A stretch of 64,000 nt of DNA from NCBI RefSeq assembly GCF_010731575.1, contig NZ_AP022617.1, positions 620,001-684,000 of the forward strand, read 5' to 3'. Positions 25,488 to 37,148 of the stretch are shown here, piece after piece. The notes beneath the pieces are model-generated. The model had not been told where the DNA came from. It worked only from the letters and a program-made list of their open reading frames with translations, and made no database searches. Both the position numbers and the translations under genes were made by a program. This stretch comes from Mycolicibacterium monacense. GTDB lineage: Bacteria > Actinomycetota > Actinomycetes > Mycobacteriales > Mycobacteriaceae. Each line of letters begins with the position of its first letter. Within the stretch, counting starts at the first letter, position 1.

Positions 25488-26609
25488 GTGACCGAAGCGC
25501 GCGACACCGAAGACATCGAGGGGCTCCTCGTCGGGTTGACCGGAACGGCGCGCTCCGAACGCGCCGAGTTGATCGAGTGGCTGCTCGGCCGTGGATTCAC
25601 CATGGCGGAGGTGCACGAGGCGATCGCCCCGATGCTGCTCGCCTCGCGGCGACACGTCGGCGACGACGGCGTCTACGTCTCCGCCCGCGAGACCAGTGAG
25701 AAGTTCGGTATCGACCTTGACCTGTTGCAGCGCGTCCAGCGGGCCATGGGTCTGTCCCGGGAGGACGACCCGGACGCGGTCGTGCACCTGCGCGCCGATG
25801 CGGAGGCCGCCGCCCGCGCCCAGCGGTTCATCGACTTCGGCCTCGACCCGGATCAGGTCGTCCAGGTGGTCCGCGTGCTGTCCGAGGGGCTGGCGAAGGC
25901 CGCCGAGGTGATGCGGTACACCGCGTTCGCGGCCGTGTTGACCCCCGGTGCGACGGAGTTGCAGATCGCCAAGAAGTCTGAGGCGCTGGTTCGGGAACTC
26001 GCCCCGATGCTCGGCCCGATGGTCGAGGACATGCTGTTGCTGCAGCTGCGTCACGCGATGGAGACCGAGGCGGTGTCGGCGACCGAGCGGGCCGAGGGTC
26101 TGCCGCTGCCCGGCGCCCGTGAGGTGACGGTGATGTTCGCCGATCTGGTCGGGTTCACCCGGCTCGGTGAGGCGGTGCCACCGGAGAAGCTCGAGCAGCT
26201 CGCCCGCCGGCTCGGCGACCTGGCGCGCGAACTCGCGGTGGCGCCGGTGCGGTTCGTCAAGACGATCGGTGACGCGGTGATGCTGGTCAGCACCGATCCC
26301 GCGGCGCTGCTCGAGGCGGCGCTGGCCCTGCTCGACGCCGCCACCAGCGATGCGGAATTCCCCCGGCTGCGGGTCGGGTTGGCCGTCGGGCAGGCGGTCA
26401 GCCGGGCGGGGGACTGGTTCGGCAGCCCGGTCAACCTCGCCAGCCGCGTCACCGGGGCCGCCCGGCCGGGCACGGTGCTGGTCTCCGAATCGGTCCGCGA
26501 GGCCGTGGGCGACGACGAGCGGTTCTCCTGGTCCTACGCCGGAGCCCGTCACCTCAAGGGCATCAGGGGTGAGGTGAAACTGTTCCGCGCCCGCCGGCCC
26601 GGCGGGTGA
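25488..26609 (+). CDS. Class III adenylyl cyclase with autoinhibitory N-terminus (Rv1264-like)
   Basis: 373 residues. The N-terminal half ([21 protein letters not shown] ... [28 protein letters not shown]) matches the pH-sensing regulatory domain of Rv1264. The catalytic half has [13 protein letters not shown] (metal Asp), [10 protein letters not shown] (second Asp) and [18 protein letters not shown] (transition-state Asn/Arg). In Rv1264 acid pH releases autoinhibition, and a similar role is likely here. The GTG at 25488 aligns with the Rv1264 N-terminus and has TATACGTT just upstream, so it is probably leaderless; an in-frame ATG pair at 25452 is less likely. Confidence 0.9.
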   Translation: MTEARDTEDIEGLLVGLTGTARSERAELIEWLLGRGFTMAEVHEAIAPMLLASRRHVGDDGVYVSARETSEKFGIDLDLLQRVQRAMGLSREDDPDAVVHLRADAEAAARAQRFIDFGLDPDQVVQVVRVLSEGLAKAAEVMRYTAFAAVLTPGATELQIAKKSEALVRELAPMLGPMVEDMLLLQLRHAMETEAVSATERAEGLPLPGAREVTVMFADLVGFTRLGEAVPPEKLEQLARRLGDLARELAVAPVRFVKTIGDAVMLVSTDPAALLEAALALLDAATSDAEFPRLRVGLAVGQAVSRAGDWFGSPVNLASRVTGAARPGTVLVSESVREAVGDDERFSWSYAGARHLKGIRGEVKLFRARRPGG

Positions 26610-26612
26610 ACC

Positions 26613-28822
<2,210 letters not shown>

Positions 28823-28826
<4 letters not shown>

Positions 28827-29026
28827 GCCGCGGGGCGCACGTCGTATCCGCAATCCTCGATGGCGGCGACGACGGCGGCCTGGTCGGGTTCACCGGTGAC
28901 CGTGACGGCGGCGGCCTCGAGGTCCACCGAGACGTCGGCGACACCGGGCAACGGTTGCACGGCCTTGGTGATGCTCGCGACGCAGTGCGCGCAGCTCATA
29001 CCTTCGACTTCCAGCTTCAGGCTCAT
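28823..29026 (-). CDS. HMA-domain copper chaperone (CopZ-like)
   Basis: 67 residues, a single heavy-metal-associated domain. The metal-binding loop is [15 protein letters not shown] (CxxC) and the fold ends with CGYDVRPAA. It hands Cu(I) to the coupled P-type ATPase. The ATG at 29026 is the predicted transcript start, so translation is leaderless. The stop overlaps the ATPase start by 4 bases. Confidence 0.9.
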
Positions 29027-29032
29027 GACCCC

Positions 29033-29059
29033 AGCATATACCCATAGGGGGTATGGGTA
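29033..29059 (-). promoter_or_regulatory. Leaderless copZ-copA promoter with overlapping CsoR-like operator
   Basis: On the plus strand 29037-29059 reads TATACCCATAGGGGGTATGG then GTA, the G-tract pseudo-palindrome (TACCC ... GGGGGTATGGG) typical of CsoR/RicR copper operators. On the minus strand TATGCT (29038-29033) is a -10 placed exactly for a transcript beginning at the copZ ATG. The operator overlaps the -10, so apo-repressor binding would block the promoter. No csoR gene is in the window. Confidence 0.7.
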
Positions 29060-29072
29060 AACCGCGCGGTCG

Positions 29073-30644
29073 TCAGTCGAATGCGGTCGCCAGGGTTTTC
29101 TTGTCGATCTTCTCCCCGGCGAGCGTGGGGAGCGGTTCGGTCCGGATGAGCCAGCGGGTCGGGACGGCGAACGACGACACGATGCCCGCGAGGTGGCGCC
29201 GCAGCTCGTCGTCGGTCGGCGGCAGTGCACCGCTGCGGTAGACGACCACCGCGGCGAGCTCTTCGCCCAGGTCGGGATGGGGCAGGCCCAGGGCCGCGGC
29301 CTCGACGACGGCCGGATGGCTGGCGAGCGCCGCCTCGACGTGCGGGCAGGCGATGTTCTCACCGCCGCGGATCACGACGTCCTTGCTGCGGCCGTCGATG
29401 TAGAGATAGCCGTCGTCGTCGAGGTGGCCGAGGTCGCCGGTGTGCAACCAGCCGTCGGCGTCGACGGTGTCGTCGTCCGCGCGACCCGCGTAACCCAGCA
29501 TCACGGTGGGGGAGCGGGCCAGCACTTCGCCGACGCCGTCGTCGTCGGGCCGGTCGATGCGCAACTCGACGACGGGATAGGGCCTGCCCACCGTGCCCGG
29601 CCTCGCGCGCAGGTCCCGGCTGTCGGCGACGGTGAGGAAGCCGCCGGCCTCGGTCATGCCCCAGGTGTTGGAGAGCCCACGCTCACGCAGGGTGGGCAGC
29701 TGCGTGCGGATGCGTTCGAGGAGTTCGGGGCTCACCGGAGCGCCCCCCAGCGGCCACGACCGCAGGCTGCTCAGGTCGCGGGACCCGAACTCGGGGTGTT
29801 CGAGGACGCGCACGGCCATGGTGGGCACCGCGCCCCAGACCTGCACCCGTTCGCGTTCGACGAGCGCCATCACCTGGCCGGGGTCGAACCGGCCCTGCGC
29901 CAACACGATTCGGCCGCCGGTCAGGAAATGCGTGAGCAGGCTCGACAGGCCGCCGATGTGGAACATCGGCGTGCTCGCGAGGCTGACGGCCTGCGGGGAG
30001 TCGGCGTTCAGCAGGTGGGGCAGCCTGCCGTTGCGCGTCAGGATGTTCTGCTGGTTGGCGATCACCGAACGGCGGGACAGCTCGACGGCTTTCGGCAGCC
30101 CGGAGCTGCCGGAGGTGAACAGGACGATCGCGACCTGGTCGATGTCGACGTCTTCATCGGCGTGCGACGCCGGACCGGCCGGTGCGTCGAATGCGTACGC
30201 CAGGTCGGCGAGCGGGCTGGCCGGGCGATCGGTGTCGAGCGCGGTGTCGGTGAAGATGTGCCGCAGGTCGAGCAGTTCGGCGGCATGGGCCACCTCGGCG
30301 GGGCTCCACCACCGGTTGCCGAGCACCGGAACCGCCCCCTGCAGAAGGAGGGCGAACACGGCCACGATCCACTCCGGGCTGTTGTAGCCGAAGACCATCA
30401 CCCGGTCGCGCGGCCGCACCCCGAGATCGGCGAGATGGGCGCCGACCGGGCCGAGTGCGCCGCGGAATGCGGCATAGGAGATCCGGCGCTCGCCGTGGAC
30501 CAGGAACTCACGGTCGGTCCAGCAGCGCGTGCCCGCGATGAGGTCGGTGATCGTGGCGGGGCCGCGGCGGTCGAGGCGGCCGGGGTGGCCGGCGTAGACA
30601 CCGCTGAACGCCTCGGTGTCCCAGTGGGGTCGAAGGTCGGTCAC
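29073..30644 (-). CDS. AMP-dependent acyl-CoA synthetase/ligase
   Basis: 523 residues of the ANL adenylating family. Core motifs are the P-loop LFTSGSSGLPKAVELS (about A3), the A5 motif NTWGMTEAGG, the A7 motif LHTGDLGHLDDDGYLYIDGRSKD and the C-terminal A10 Lys in LAGEKIDKKTLA. It would activate a carboxylic acid to acyl-AMP and then acyl-CoA; chain length cannot be told. The GTG start overlaps the stop of the AIM24 gene by 4 bases, so they form one unit. The open frame continues upstream, but only as antisense of AIM24. Confidence 0.88.
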   Translation of the reverse strand: MTDLRPHWDTEAFSGVYAGHPGRLDRRGPATITDLIAGTRCWTDREFLVHGERRISYAAFRGALGPVGAHLADLGVRPRDRVMVFGYNSPEWIVAVFALLLQGAVPVLGNRWWSPAEVAHAAELLDLRHIFTDTALDTDRPASPLADLAYAFDAPAGPASHADEDVDIDQVAIVLFTSGSSGLPKAVELSRRSVIANQQNILTRNGRLPHLLNADSPQAVSLASTPMFHIGGLSSLLTHFLTGGRIVLAQGRFDPGQVMALVERERVQVWGAVPTMAVRVLEHPEFGSRDLSSLRSWPLGGAPVSPELLERIRTQLPTLRERGLSNTWGMTEAGGFLTVADSRDLRARPGTVGRPYPVVELRIDRPDDDGVGEVLARSPTVMLGYAGRADDDTVDADGWLHTGDLGHLDDDGYLYIDGRSKDVVIRGGENIACPHVEAALASHPAVVEAAALGLPHPDLGEELAAVVVYRSGALPPTDDELRRHLAGIVSSFAVPTRWLIRTEPLPTLAGEKIDKKTLATAFD

Positions 30645-31462
30645 TGCGTCGGCACCTGGATGCCCTCGGAGGGCTGCACGATCACGAAACCCTGGCCGTG
30701 GAAGGCGACCTGCAGTGCCTCGCCGGATCCGCGCCCGATCAGCGCGCCGGCCTTGAAGCTCGCCTTGAGCTGCGTCTGCAGGTTGGCCGACCACGCGACG
30801 ACGGCGTTGGTGTCGGCGAAGGTCGGCGCTTCGGCGGCGTCGAGCACGACCGGCGGGCCGTCGGTGGTCAGCGCCACCCACCCCGACCCGCGCAGCGTGG
30901 TGTTGAACAGGCCGCCGGTGGCGATGCTGCCGCCACGCACCCGTTCGATGTTCCAGTCCAGCCCCGCCGAGAAGGCCAGCACGTTCTTACCGCTGATCGA
31001 CAGGCCGCTGTTGGTGAGTTTGAGCAGGTGCACGTCGTAGGCGCGTTCGGCGAGGAACACGTCGCCCCGGCCCTGACAGCGCATCAACGGCAGACCCTCC
31101 CCGGTCAGCGCCTTCTTGAGGAATTTCGATGCGCCGCCGCCCTCGAAGGAGAAGTCGACGTTGCCCTGGTAGGCGACCATCGCGCCCTGGCGCGCCATGA
31201 ACGGTTCGCCGAGGCGCACCCGCAGCATCTTGGTGTTCTGGTTGGCGATCGGGGTGGCTTCCTTCTCGCTGAAGCGTCCGTCGACCAGATCGCCGGAGAT
31301 GCCGGCGAATCCGTCACCACCCGCGGGGGCCTGTGCGGGCGTCCCGGCCATCGGTGCCTGCGTCACCTGACCCCGGCTGGACACCTGGTCGGTCCAGCGC
31401 TGCCCGTCCCACCAGCGGAATTCGTGGCGGCCGTCGGGGTCGGGCAGCCATTGACCGGTCAT
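30641..31462 (-). CDS. AIM24-family protein with N-terminal DUF2510 domain
   Basis: 273 residues. The first 30 form a DUF2510 module (WLPDPDGRHEFRWWDGQRW), a short Trp-rich actinobacterial domain. From about residue 50 the AIM24/TIGR00266 beta-fold follows (FMARQGAMVAYQGNVDF ... GDVFLAERAYDVHLLKL ... GLFNTTLRGSGWVAL). The family is widespread but unassigned in bacteria; the yeast relative acts in mitochondrial inner-membrane organisation. A GGAG site precedes the ATG. It is coupled with the acyl-CoA ligase downstream, which hints at a lipid-linked role. Confidence 0.85.
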   Translation of the reverse strand: MTGQWLPDPDGRHEFRWWDGQRWTDQVSSRGQVTQAPMAGTPAQAPAGGDGFAGISGDLVDGRFSEKEATPIANQNTKMLRVRLGEPFMARQGAMVAYQGNVDFSFEGGGASKFLKKALTGEGLPLMRCQGRGDVFLAERAYDVHLLKLTNSGLSISGKNVLAFSAGLDWNIERVRGGSIATGGLFNTTLRGSGWVALTTDGPPVVLDAAEAPTFADTNAVVAWSANLQTQLKASFKAGALIGRGSGEALQVAFHGQGFVIVQPSEGIQVPTQ

Positions 31463-31534
31463 CGAATCACTCCTGTTCGCCCTGAGAATCGCTGTGCTCG
31501 ACCCTAAATCAGTGCACCGACCGACACGCGGGGC

Positions 31535-32437
31535 GTGGCAGTGTTGGGTTTCGTGAGCGGACCCCGTGGCGGCATCGCCGCCGTCGTGTGTGCGGTTGCG
31601 CTGGTTTGTGCCGGGTGTTCCGCCGATCCGGAGCCGTCCGGCCCGCCTGCGCCCGGGCAGACGTACCCGAACTGGCCGGCGACGCTCGACAGCTTCCGGT
31701 TCCGGTGGACGGCGGAGCCGGGAATCGACCTCCTCACCGGTGCGGCGGTTCCGATCCGGGCCTATCTGGAGGGGCGGCGGGTCGCCGAATTCACGGCTGG
31801 GACAGGCAGTTCCCTGCCGACGCAGTTCGAGTCCTATCCGGGGTTCGGCAGCACCGTGAAGCGACCCACCGGCCTCCCGTGGAAAGGGCCGGATCCGGTG
31901 GAGGTCTGGGACGCCTATCCGGACGCGAGGATCGACATCGCGGGAAAGCAGTTGTTCGGCAACGAGTATTTCCACCTGCTGCAACTCGACCCGATCGACG
32001 GGGGCTACCGCGCGTACGTCTGCGACGGGCGCTACAACCTCTTCGTCAAGAAGGCGAAGGGCAACGCGTATGAGACGACCGAGGGCGTGGGCTTCGGGAA
32101 ATTCGACTACGTCTTCGTGTGGCGGGTGGAAGTGCGCAACCACAGGGAGCTGCCGGAGCGTGGGCCGCAGCGCGGTCCGAACCCGGCGCCCGCCGACGAC
32201 GTCTTCGACGGCGCGCAGATTCTGGCCGGCAACAAGGCGCGGTGGGGAGGCTTCGAGGGGGTGCCGAACACCGGCGCTGACCCGAGCGAATCCCGGACCA
32301 GCGCCGAGAATCATCGCCGCTGCCTCGACAAGATGCCGGACTCCCCGCACGACATGGGGATCATCGCCGCATCGAGACCGACCGAACCGCCCGCGTTCGA
32401 ACCCGCCGTGCCGGGGTGGCCCGCCCAGGCCGGCTGA
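31535..32437 (+). CDS. Putative lipoprotein of unknown function
   Basis: 300 residues. A signal peptide (GIAAVVCAVALVCAGC) ends in a lipobox-like VCAGC, slightly off consensus because of the Cys at -3. The mature part is acidic to neutral and Pro-rich at both ends, with two later Cys (YVCDGRYN and RRCLDKM). The middle reads GPDPVEVWDAYPDARIDIAGKQL and NLFVKKAKGNAYE. I recognise no family. Several GTG codons are possible starts (31535, 31541, 31553). A hairpin follows directly after the stop. Confidence 0.65.
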   Translation: MAVLGFVSGPRGGIAAVVCAVALVCAGCSADPEPSGPPAPGQTYPNWPATLDSFRFRWTAEPGIDLLTGAAVPIRAYLEGRRVAEFTAGTGSSLPTQFESYPGFGSTVKRPTGLPWKGPDPVEVWDAYPDARIDIAGKQLFGNEYFHLLQLDPIDGGYRAYVCDGRYNLFVKKAKGNAYETTEGVGFGKFDYVFVWRVEVRNHRELPERGPQRGPNPAPADDVFDGAQILAGNKARWGGFEGVPNTGADPSESRTSAENHRRCLDKMPDSPHDMGIIAASRPTEPPAFEPAVPGWPAQAG

Positions 32438-32439
32438 GC

Positions 32440-32460
32440 GTGTTCACCCGTGGTGAACAC
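32440..32460. terminator. Inverted repeat after lipoprotein gene (terminator or operator)
   Basis: GTGTTCAC-N5-GTGAACAC is a perfect 8-bp inverted repeat two bases after the lipoprotein stop and 37 bp before the next gene's ATG. It could end the first transcript or be an operator for the second gene, whose product may bind DNA. No U-tract follows. Confidence 0.45.
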
Positions 32461-32497
32461 TCCACCACCTGCTGTGCAACGGTGTAATCATGTAATC

Positions 32498-33061
32498 ATG
32501 AAGACACATCATCATCGCCGACCCGGACGGGCAGGCGGGTGGCAACAGGCCGAGCAACCCGACGCGAGCGACGCCGCGGACTGGTTCGCCGGCCGCCTCC
32601 CCGACGGCTGGTTCGCCGGGGACCCCACTGTCGTCGTCGACCGCGAGGAGATCACCGTCATCGGCCGACTCCCCGAACCCGCCGAACAGGAGAGCGAAGC
32701 CCGCGCCTCCGGACGCGCCGCGCGCTTCCGTGAGCAGACCCGCCCGGAGCGCATGCAGATCGCCGACGAGGCCGAGGCGCGATACGGCCGCAAGGTCGCC
32801 TGGGGCGTCGAGATCGGGTCCGGGGCGGATGCCGAGCGAATCCTGTTCACCCACATCGCCGTTCCGGTGATGACGCGGCTACGCCAACCCGAGCGTCAGG
32901 TACTCGACACCCTGGTCGACGCCGGGGTGGCACGGTCCCGCTCCGACGCGCTGGCCTGGTCGGTGCGGCTGGTCGGTCAGCACGCCGACGAGTGGCTGGC
33001 TCAACTGCGCGACGCGATGGCGAAGGTGGACGATCTGCGCGCCGAAGGCCCGCAGCTCTAG
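32498..33061 (+). CDS. Small protein with ribbon-helix-helix-like C-terminus, unknown function
   Basis: 187 residues, hydrophilic, no signal. The N-terminal two thirds (DWFAGRLPDGWFAGDP ... VVVDREEITVIGRLP ... RARFREQTR-like region) is unassigned. The C-terminal 60 residues, RQVLDTLVDAGVARSRSDALAWSVRLV followed by a charged helix, look like the recognition part of ribbon-helix-helix (CopG/ParD-type) proteins. The ATG lies at the end of a tandem TGTAATCA repeat (32483-32498), with no Shine-Dalgarno sequence. It could be a regulator or an orphan antitoxin; no toxin gene is next to it. Its stop overlaps the convergent oxidoreductase by 4 bases. Confidence 0.65.
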   Translation: MKTHHHRRPGRAGGWQQAEQPDASDAADWFAGRLPDGWFAGDPTVVVDREEITVIGRLPEPAEQESEARASGRAARFREQTRPERMQIADEAEARYGRKVAWGVEIGSGADAERILFTHIAVPVMTRLRQPERQVLDTLVDAGVARSRSDALAWSVRLVGQHADEWLAQLRDAMAKVDDLRAEGPQL

Positions 33062-35223
33062 ACCTTCTGCACCCCGACCCACGCCTCGCTCAGCGTCGAG
33101 GTCTGCGACAGTGGATCGAGTCCTGTGCCGTCGACGAGCAGGTTGCGGTTGACGCCGTAGGACTGCGGTTCCGCATCCCCGCGCGGGTCGAAAACCCTTG
33201 AGCCCCAGCCATGGTCGAGGACCACCAGGCCGCGGCGCGGCTGGTCGCTGACCGTGGCATGCACCTCGACGGCGCCGACGGGGGAGAAGACCCGCACCCG
33301 GTCGCCGTCGGCCACACCCAACGCTGCCGCGTCCTCGGGATGGATGACCACCTCATTGCGTTTACCGCCCGGATGCAGCCCCGGCAGGTCGTTGAGCCAG
33401 GAGTTCATCGAGTGGCGGTGACGGCGGTTGCCGAGTTGGAACGGATAGCCGGCCGGCGCCGACGGATGCGGTGCGGCGAGCAGTTCGCGCGTCCGCGTCA
33501 CGAACTCCGGCGGGGCGGCGTGCACCTTCTTGTCGGGCGTGCGCAGCGCGTCGCGGAAGTGCCCGAACTCGCGCGGCCCCAGCACCAGCCCGTGCGGACT
33601 GTTCGCCACGTCGCGCCAACGTAACTTGCGGCCGTTGACCTTTCGTGAGGTCGCCACCAGGATGCGATTGAGCCACTGCGGCCCGAACGCCAGTGCGGGA
33701 CGGCGGGTCAGCGCGGCGGCCCGCCGGGTGGCCCGCACGAAACCGTTCATTCCCCGCACGCCGAACAGGGGCAGGCCCATCGCGAGCGCCAGGTCCGTGA
33801 AGATCTGCCATTCCTCGCGGGCGCCCGGCGGGGGTTCGACGGCACGGCGCCCGTACTGCACGAACGGCTCGTCGTGCATGCTGCTGGTGAACGCCAGCAG
33901 ATCGTCGCGTTCGAGCCAGTGCGCGGCGGGCAGCAGCCAGTGCGCGTGGCGGTGGCTTTCGCGCTGCACCAGGTCGATCACGACCAGCAGGTCGAGCGTG
34001 GCCAGTGCCCGGTCGAGCTTGGCGCCGTCCGGACCGGACACCACCGGGTTGCCGCAGTTGATCAGTATGGCCTTGATCTGCCCCGGCCCGGGTGTGGTGA
34101 TCTCGTCCGGGAGCTCCGCCAAAGCGTGTGCGCCCGAGACCATCTCACGCCCGGCCACCCGGCTCACATGCGGTTTGCCCTTCGCCAGCGCGGCGAGTCG
34201 CAGCGCGTCGACATAGCCAGGTTCGAATCGCCGTCCGCCGGGCCGGTCCATCCGGCCGGTGACGACGTTGAGCACGTGGCCGAGCCATTCGGCGACCGTG
34301 CCCGCCGCGTGCAGCGACACCCCGGTGCGGGTCACCACCATCGCGCCCCGGGCCGCCGCGAAGTCGCGCGCCACCCGTTCGATCGTCGCGCGGTCGACAC
34401 CGCAGCGTTGTGCGAGGTCGTCCAGGTCGGCCTCGGCGACCAGGCTGCGCAGCTCGGGCACCCCGACCGCGAGGTCGGTGCAGTCGCCCCGGTGCTCGAG
34501 CCCTTCGTCCAGAACGACTTTCACCATCGCCAGCAGCAGCGCCCAGTCCTGACCCGGCCGGACCGCGAGGTGCACATCGGCATGGTCGGCACTCTCGGTG
34601 CGGACCGGGTCGACCACCACCAGCGTCGCGCCCCGCTTCTGGCGCTCCAGCGCCCGCCGCCACCCGCCGGGCACCGTCTCCAGCCAATTCCACGCACTCA
34701 CAGCGGGATTCGTGCCGACGAGCAGGAAGTAGTCACAGTTGTCGATGTCGGACACCGGCGCCATCAGCATCGAGCCGTACATCGCCTCGGCGACGACGTG
34801 CATCGCGTTCTGGTCGACCGAGCCGACGAAGTAGCGGTTGTGGGTGCCGACGGCGTCGAGCCAGGCGTTCATGAAGATGACGTTGGACCCCGAGAACCCG
34901 GTCGGGTTGCCGTAGTAGGCGCCGACCGCGTCGGGGCCGTCGGCCTCGATCGCCGCGTTCATCCGCGCGGCGATGTCGGTGATCGCCTCGTCCCAGGTCG
35001 CCTCGACGTAGCGGTCACCGACCCGCCGCATCGGCGCGCGGATCCGGCGGGGGTGGTCGACGAGTTCCGCCGCGGTGCGCCCCTTCGCGCAGAAGTCGTG
35101 CCAGCTGTGCGGGTTGAGCCGGTCGGCGGAGATCTTGCGGACCCGGTTGTCCTCGACGGTCACCTCGACCCCGCACGACGCCAGACAGTAACGGCAGAAG
35201 GTGTGCACGGTGGTGCTGGGCAT
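33058..35223 (-). CDS. Molybdopterin-dependent oxidoreductase (DMSO reductase family)
   Basis: 721 residues. The N-terminal [4Fe-4S] motif is CRYCLASCGVEVTV with a fourth Cys in WHDFCAKGR. The molybdopterin domains follow (GPDAVGAYYGNPTGFSGSN ... LLVGTNPAVSAWNW ... ILINCGNPVVSGPD), and the C-terminal dinucleotide-binding domain holds EVVIHPEDAAALGVADGDRVRV. At the usual Mo-ligand place the sequence is VGSVDQNAMH, with no Cys or Sec, so it is not a formate dehydrogenase or NapA-type nitrate reductase. It has no Tat signal, so it should be cytoplasmic. M. tuberculosis Rv0197 is the closest relative I recall. The ATG at 35223 is preferred for its AGG spacing; 35232 is possible. It follows the ABC exporter by 17 bp. 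Confidence 0.85.
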   Translation of the reverse strand: MPSTTVHTFCRYCLASCGVEVTVEDNRVRKISADRLNPHSWHDFCAKGRTAAELVDHPRRIRAPMRRVGDRYVEATWDEAITDIAARMNAAIEADGPDAVGAYYGNPTGFSGSNVIFMNAWLDAVGTHNRYFVGSVDQNAMHVVAEAMYGSMLMAPVSDIDNCDYFLLVGTNPAVSAWNWLETVPGGWRRALERQKRGATLVVVDPVRTESADHADVHLAVRPGQDWALLLAMVKVVLDEGLEHRGDCTDLAVGVPELRSLVAEADLDDLAQRCGVDRATIERVARDFAAARGAMVVTRTGVSLHAAGTVAEWLGHVLNVVTGRMDRPGGRRFEPGYVDALRLAALAKGKPHVSRVAGREMVSGAHALAELPDEITTPGPGQIKAILINCGNPVVSGPDGAKLDRALATLDLLVVIDLVQRESHRHAHWLLPAAHWLERDDLLAFTSSMHDEPFVQYGRRAVEPPPGAREEWQIFTDLALAMGLPLFGVRGMNGFVRATRRAAALTRRPALAFGPQWLNRILVATSRKVNGRKLRWRDVANSPHGLVLGPREFGHFRDALRTPDKKVHAAPPEFVTRTRELLAAPHPSAPAGYPFQLGNRRHRHSMNSWLNDLPGLHPGGKRNEVVIHPEDAAALGVADGDRVRVFSPVGAVEVHATVSDQPRRGLVVLDHGWGSRVFDPRGDAEPQSYGVNRNLLVDGTGLDPLSQTSTLSEAWVGVQKV

Positions 35224-35240
35224 AACGCGCATCCTGCCGC

Positions 35241-37148
35241 TCAGACCTGTGTCATGGACCAGTATTCGCCACGCGAGGCGACGAGTTCCTCGTGCGTTCC
35301 GCGTTCGACGATGCGGCCCGCCTCCATGACCAGGATCAGGTCGGCGTCGCGGATGGTCGACAGCCGGTGGGCGATGATGAAACTCGTGCGGTCGCGGCGC
35401 AGTTCGGCCATCGCCTGCTGGATGAGCAGTTCGGTGCGGGTGTCCACCGAACTGGTCGCCTCGTCGAGTACCAGCAGCTGCGGCTGGGCCAGCACCGCGC
35501 GGGCGATCGTGATCAGCTGTTTCTCACCTGCGCTGATGGAGCCACCGTCGTCGCTGACGTTGGTGGCATACCCGTCGGGCAGTGTGTGTACGAAGCGGTC
35601 GACGTGCGCGGTCCTGGCCGCCTCGATCACCTCGGCCTCGGTCGCGTCGGGTCGGCCGTAGGCGATGTTGTCGTAGATCGTGCCGGCGAACAGCCAGGTG
35701 TCCTGCAGCACCATCCCGATCCGTGAGCGCAGGGAGTGGCGGCTGACCGCGGCGATGTCGACGCCGTCGATCAGGATGCGCCCGGAATCGACGTCGTAGA
35801 ACCGCATCAGCAGATTCACCAGCGTGGTCTTGCCCGCACCGGTCGGCCCGACGATGGCCACCGTGCTACCCGGTTCGGCCACCAGCGACAGGTCCTCGAT
35901 GACCGGTGTGCCTGCCGTGTAGGCGAAGTGCACGTGGTCGAACTCCACCCGGCCCGGTCCGGTGCGCCCGCTGGCGGGCAAATCCCGCATCGGATCGGCG
36001 GACTCTTCCTCGGCGTCGAGGAGGTCGAAGACGCGTTCGGCGCTGGCGATGCCCGACTGCAGCGTGTTGTACATGCCGGCGACCTGGCCCAGCGGCTGGT
36101 TGAACTGGCGGACGTACTGGATGAACGCCTGGATGTTGCCGAGCGTGATCTGCCCTCCTGCCACCTGGAGGCCACCGACGACGGCGACCGCCACGTAACT
36201 GAGGTTGCCGATGAACCCCGTCGCCGGGGAGACCAGACCCGAGAAGAACTGGGCGCCGAAGCTCGACTGGTAGACCTCGTCGTTGAGCTCGCGGAACTTC
36301 TGCTGGGCGGCGGCGCGGTGGCCGAACGTCTTGACGATCGTGAAACCGCTGTAGGTCTCCTCGATGTGGGCGTTGAGGCGGCCGGTGTTGCGCCACTGCG
36401 CGACGAACAACCGCTGGCTGCGCCGGGTGATCCAGCGGATCGCCAGCAGCGACAGCGGCACGGTCAGCACGGTGAGCAGGGCCAGCAACGGTGAGATCGT
36501 CAACATCATCACCAACACCGCGACGATCGTCAGCACCGAGGTCAGCAGCTGGCTGATGGTGATCGTCAGCGAGGTCTGGATGTTGTCGACGTCGTTGGTG
36601 ACGCGGCTGAGCACCTCACCGCGCTGGCGGGTGTCGAAATACGACAGCGGCAGCCGGTGCACCTTGTCCTCGACGTCGGCGCGCAACCGCACCATGGTGC
36701 GTTGCACGACGACGTTCAGCAGCCGGGCCTGGATCCACACCAGAAGCGCCGCAACGAGATACAGGCCCAGCGCCAGGGCCAGCGTGCGGGCGACGGCGCC
36801 GAAGTCCACACCCTGTCCGGGAACCACCGCCATCCCCGACAGCAGGTCGGCGAAGGTCGAGTCCCCGCGGGCCCGGGCCGCCTCGACGGCCTGCTCCTTG
36901 GTCAGCCCCGCGGGCAGCTGACGGCCGATCACGCCGTTGAACAACAGATCCGTCGCGTGTCCGAGGATCCGCGGGCCCAGCACCCCGAGCGCGATACCCG
37001 CCACGCCGAGGCCGATCACCGACGCGGTGAGTGTGCGCTGCGGGGTGAGCCGCCGGACCAGGCGCAGGGCGGAGCCCTTGAAGTCGCGGGTGCGTTCGGC
37101 CGGCGCCTGCGGCAGACCGCGCATGGGGCCGCCCATCGGCCGGGTCAC
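35241..37148 (-). CDS. ABC exporter half-transporter, catalytically competent subunit (Rv1272c-like)
   Basis: 635 residues: a six-helix exporter domain (about 30-340) and a nucleotide-binding domain. Walker A is GPTGAGKTT, Walker [13 protein letters not shown] with the catalytic Glu, and the switch His is in IIAHRLSTI. The signature is SISAGEKQL, off the LSGGQ consensus. Between the first two helices lies a longer extracytoplasmic stretch ([20 protein letters not shown]). The GTG start overlaps the stop of the partner gene (GTGA). With the partner it should form a heterodimeric exporter of drugs or lipids, as annotated for Rv1272c/Rv1273c. Confidence 0.92.
   Translation of the reverse strand: MTRPMGGPMRGLPQAPAERTRDFKGSALRLVRRLTPQRTLTASVIGLGVAGIALGVLGPRILGHATDLLFNGVIGRQLPAGLTKEQAVEAARARGDSTFADLLSGMAVVPGQGVDFGAVARTLALALGLYLVAALLVWIQARLLNVVVQRTMVRLRADVEDKVHRLPLSYFDTRQRGEVLSRVTNDVDNIQTSLTITISQLLTSVLTIVAVLVMMLTISPLLALLTVLTVPLSLLAIRWITRRSQRLFVAQWRNTGRLNAHIEETYSGFTIVKTFGHRAAAQQKFRELNDEVYQSSFGAQFFSGLVSPATGFIGNLSYVAVAVVGGLQVAGGQITLGNIQAFIQYVRQFNQPLGQVAGMYNTLQSGIASAERVFDLLDAEEESADPMRDLPASGRTGPGRVEFDHVHFAYTAGTPVIEDLSLVAEPGSTVAIVGPTGAGKTTLVNLLMRFYDVDSGRILIDGVDIAAVSRHSLRSRIGMVLQDTWLFAGTIYDNIAYGRPDATEAEVIEAARTAHVDRFVHTLPDGYATNVSDDGGSISAGEKQLITIARAVLAQPQLLVLDEATSSVDTRTELLIQQAMAELRRDRTSFIIAHRLSTIRDADLILVMEAGRIVERGTHEELVASRGEYWSMTQV

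Noticed and set aside
32498..33061. Toxin-antitoxin pair
   Set aside because: No toxin-like small gene lies beside it on the same strand; the downstream neighbour is a convergent molybdoenzyme.
33058..35223. Formate dehydrogenase or periplasmic nitrate reductase
   Set aside because: The Mo-ligand position has no Cys or Sec and there is no Tat signal, so only a general molybdopterin oxidoreductase call is supported.
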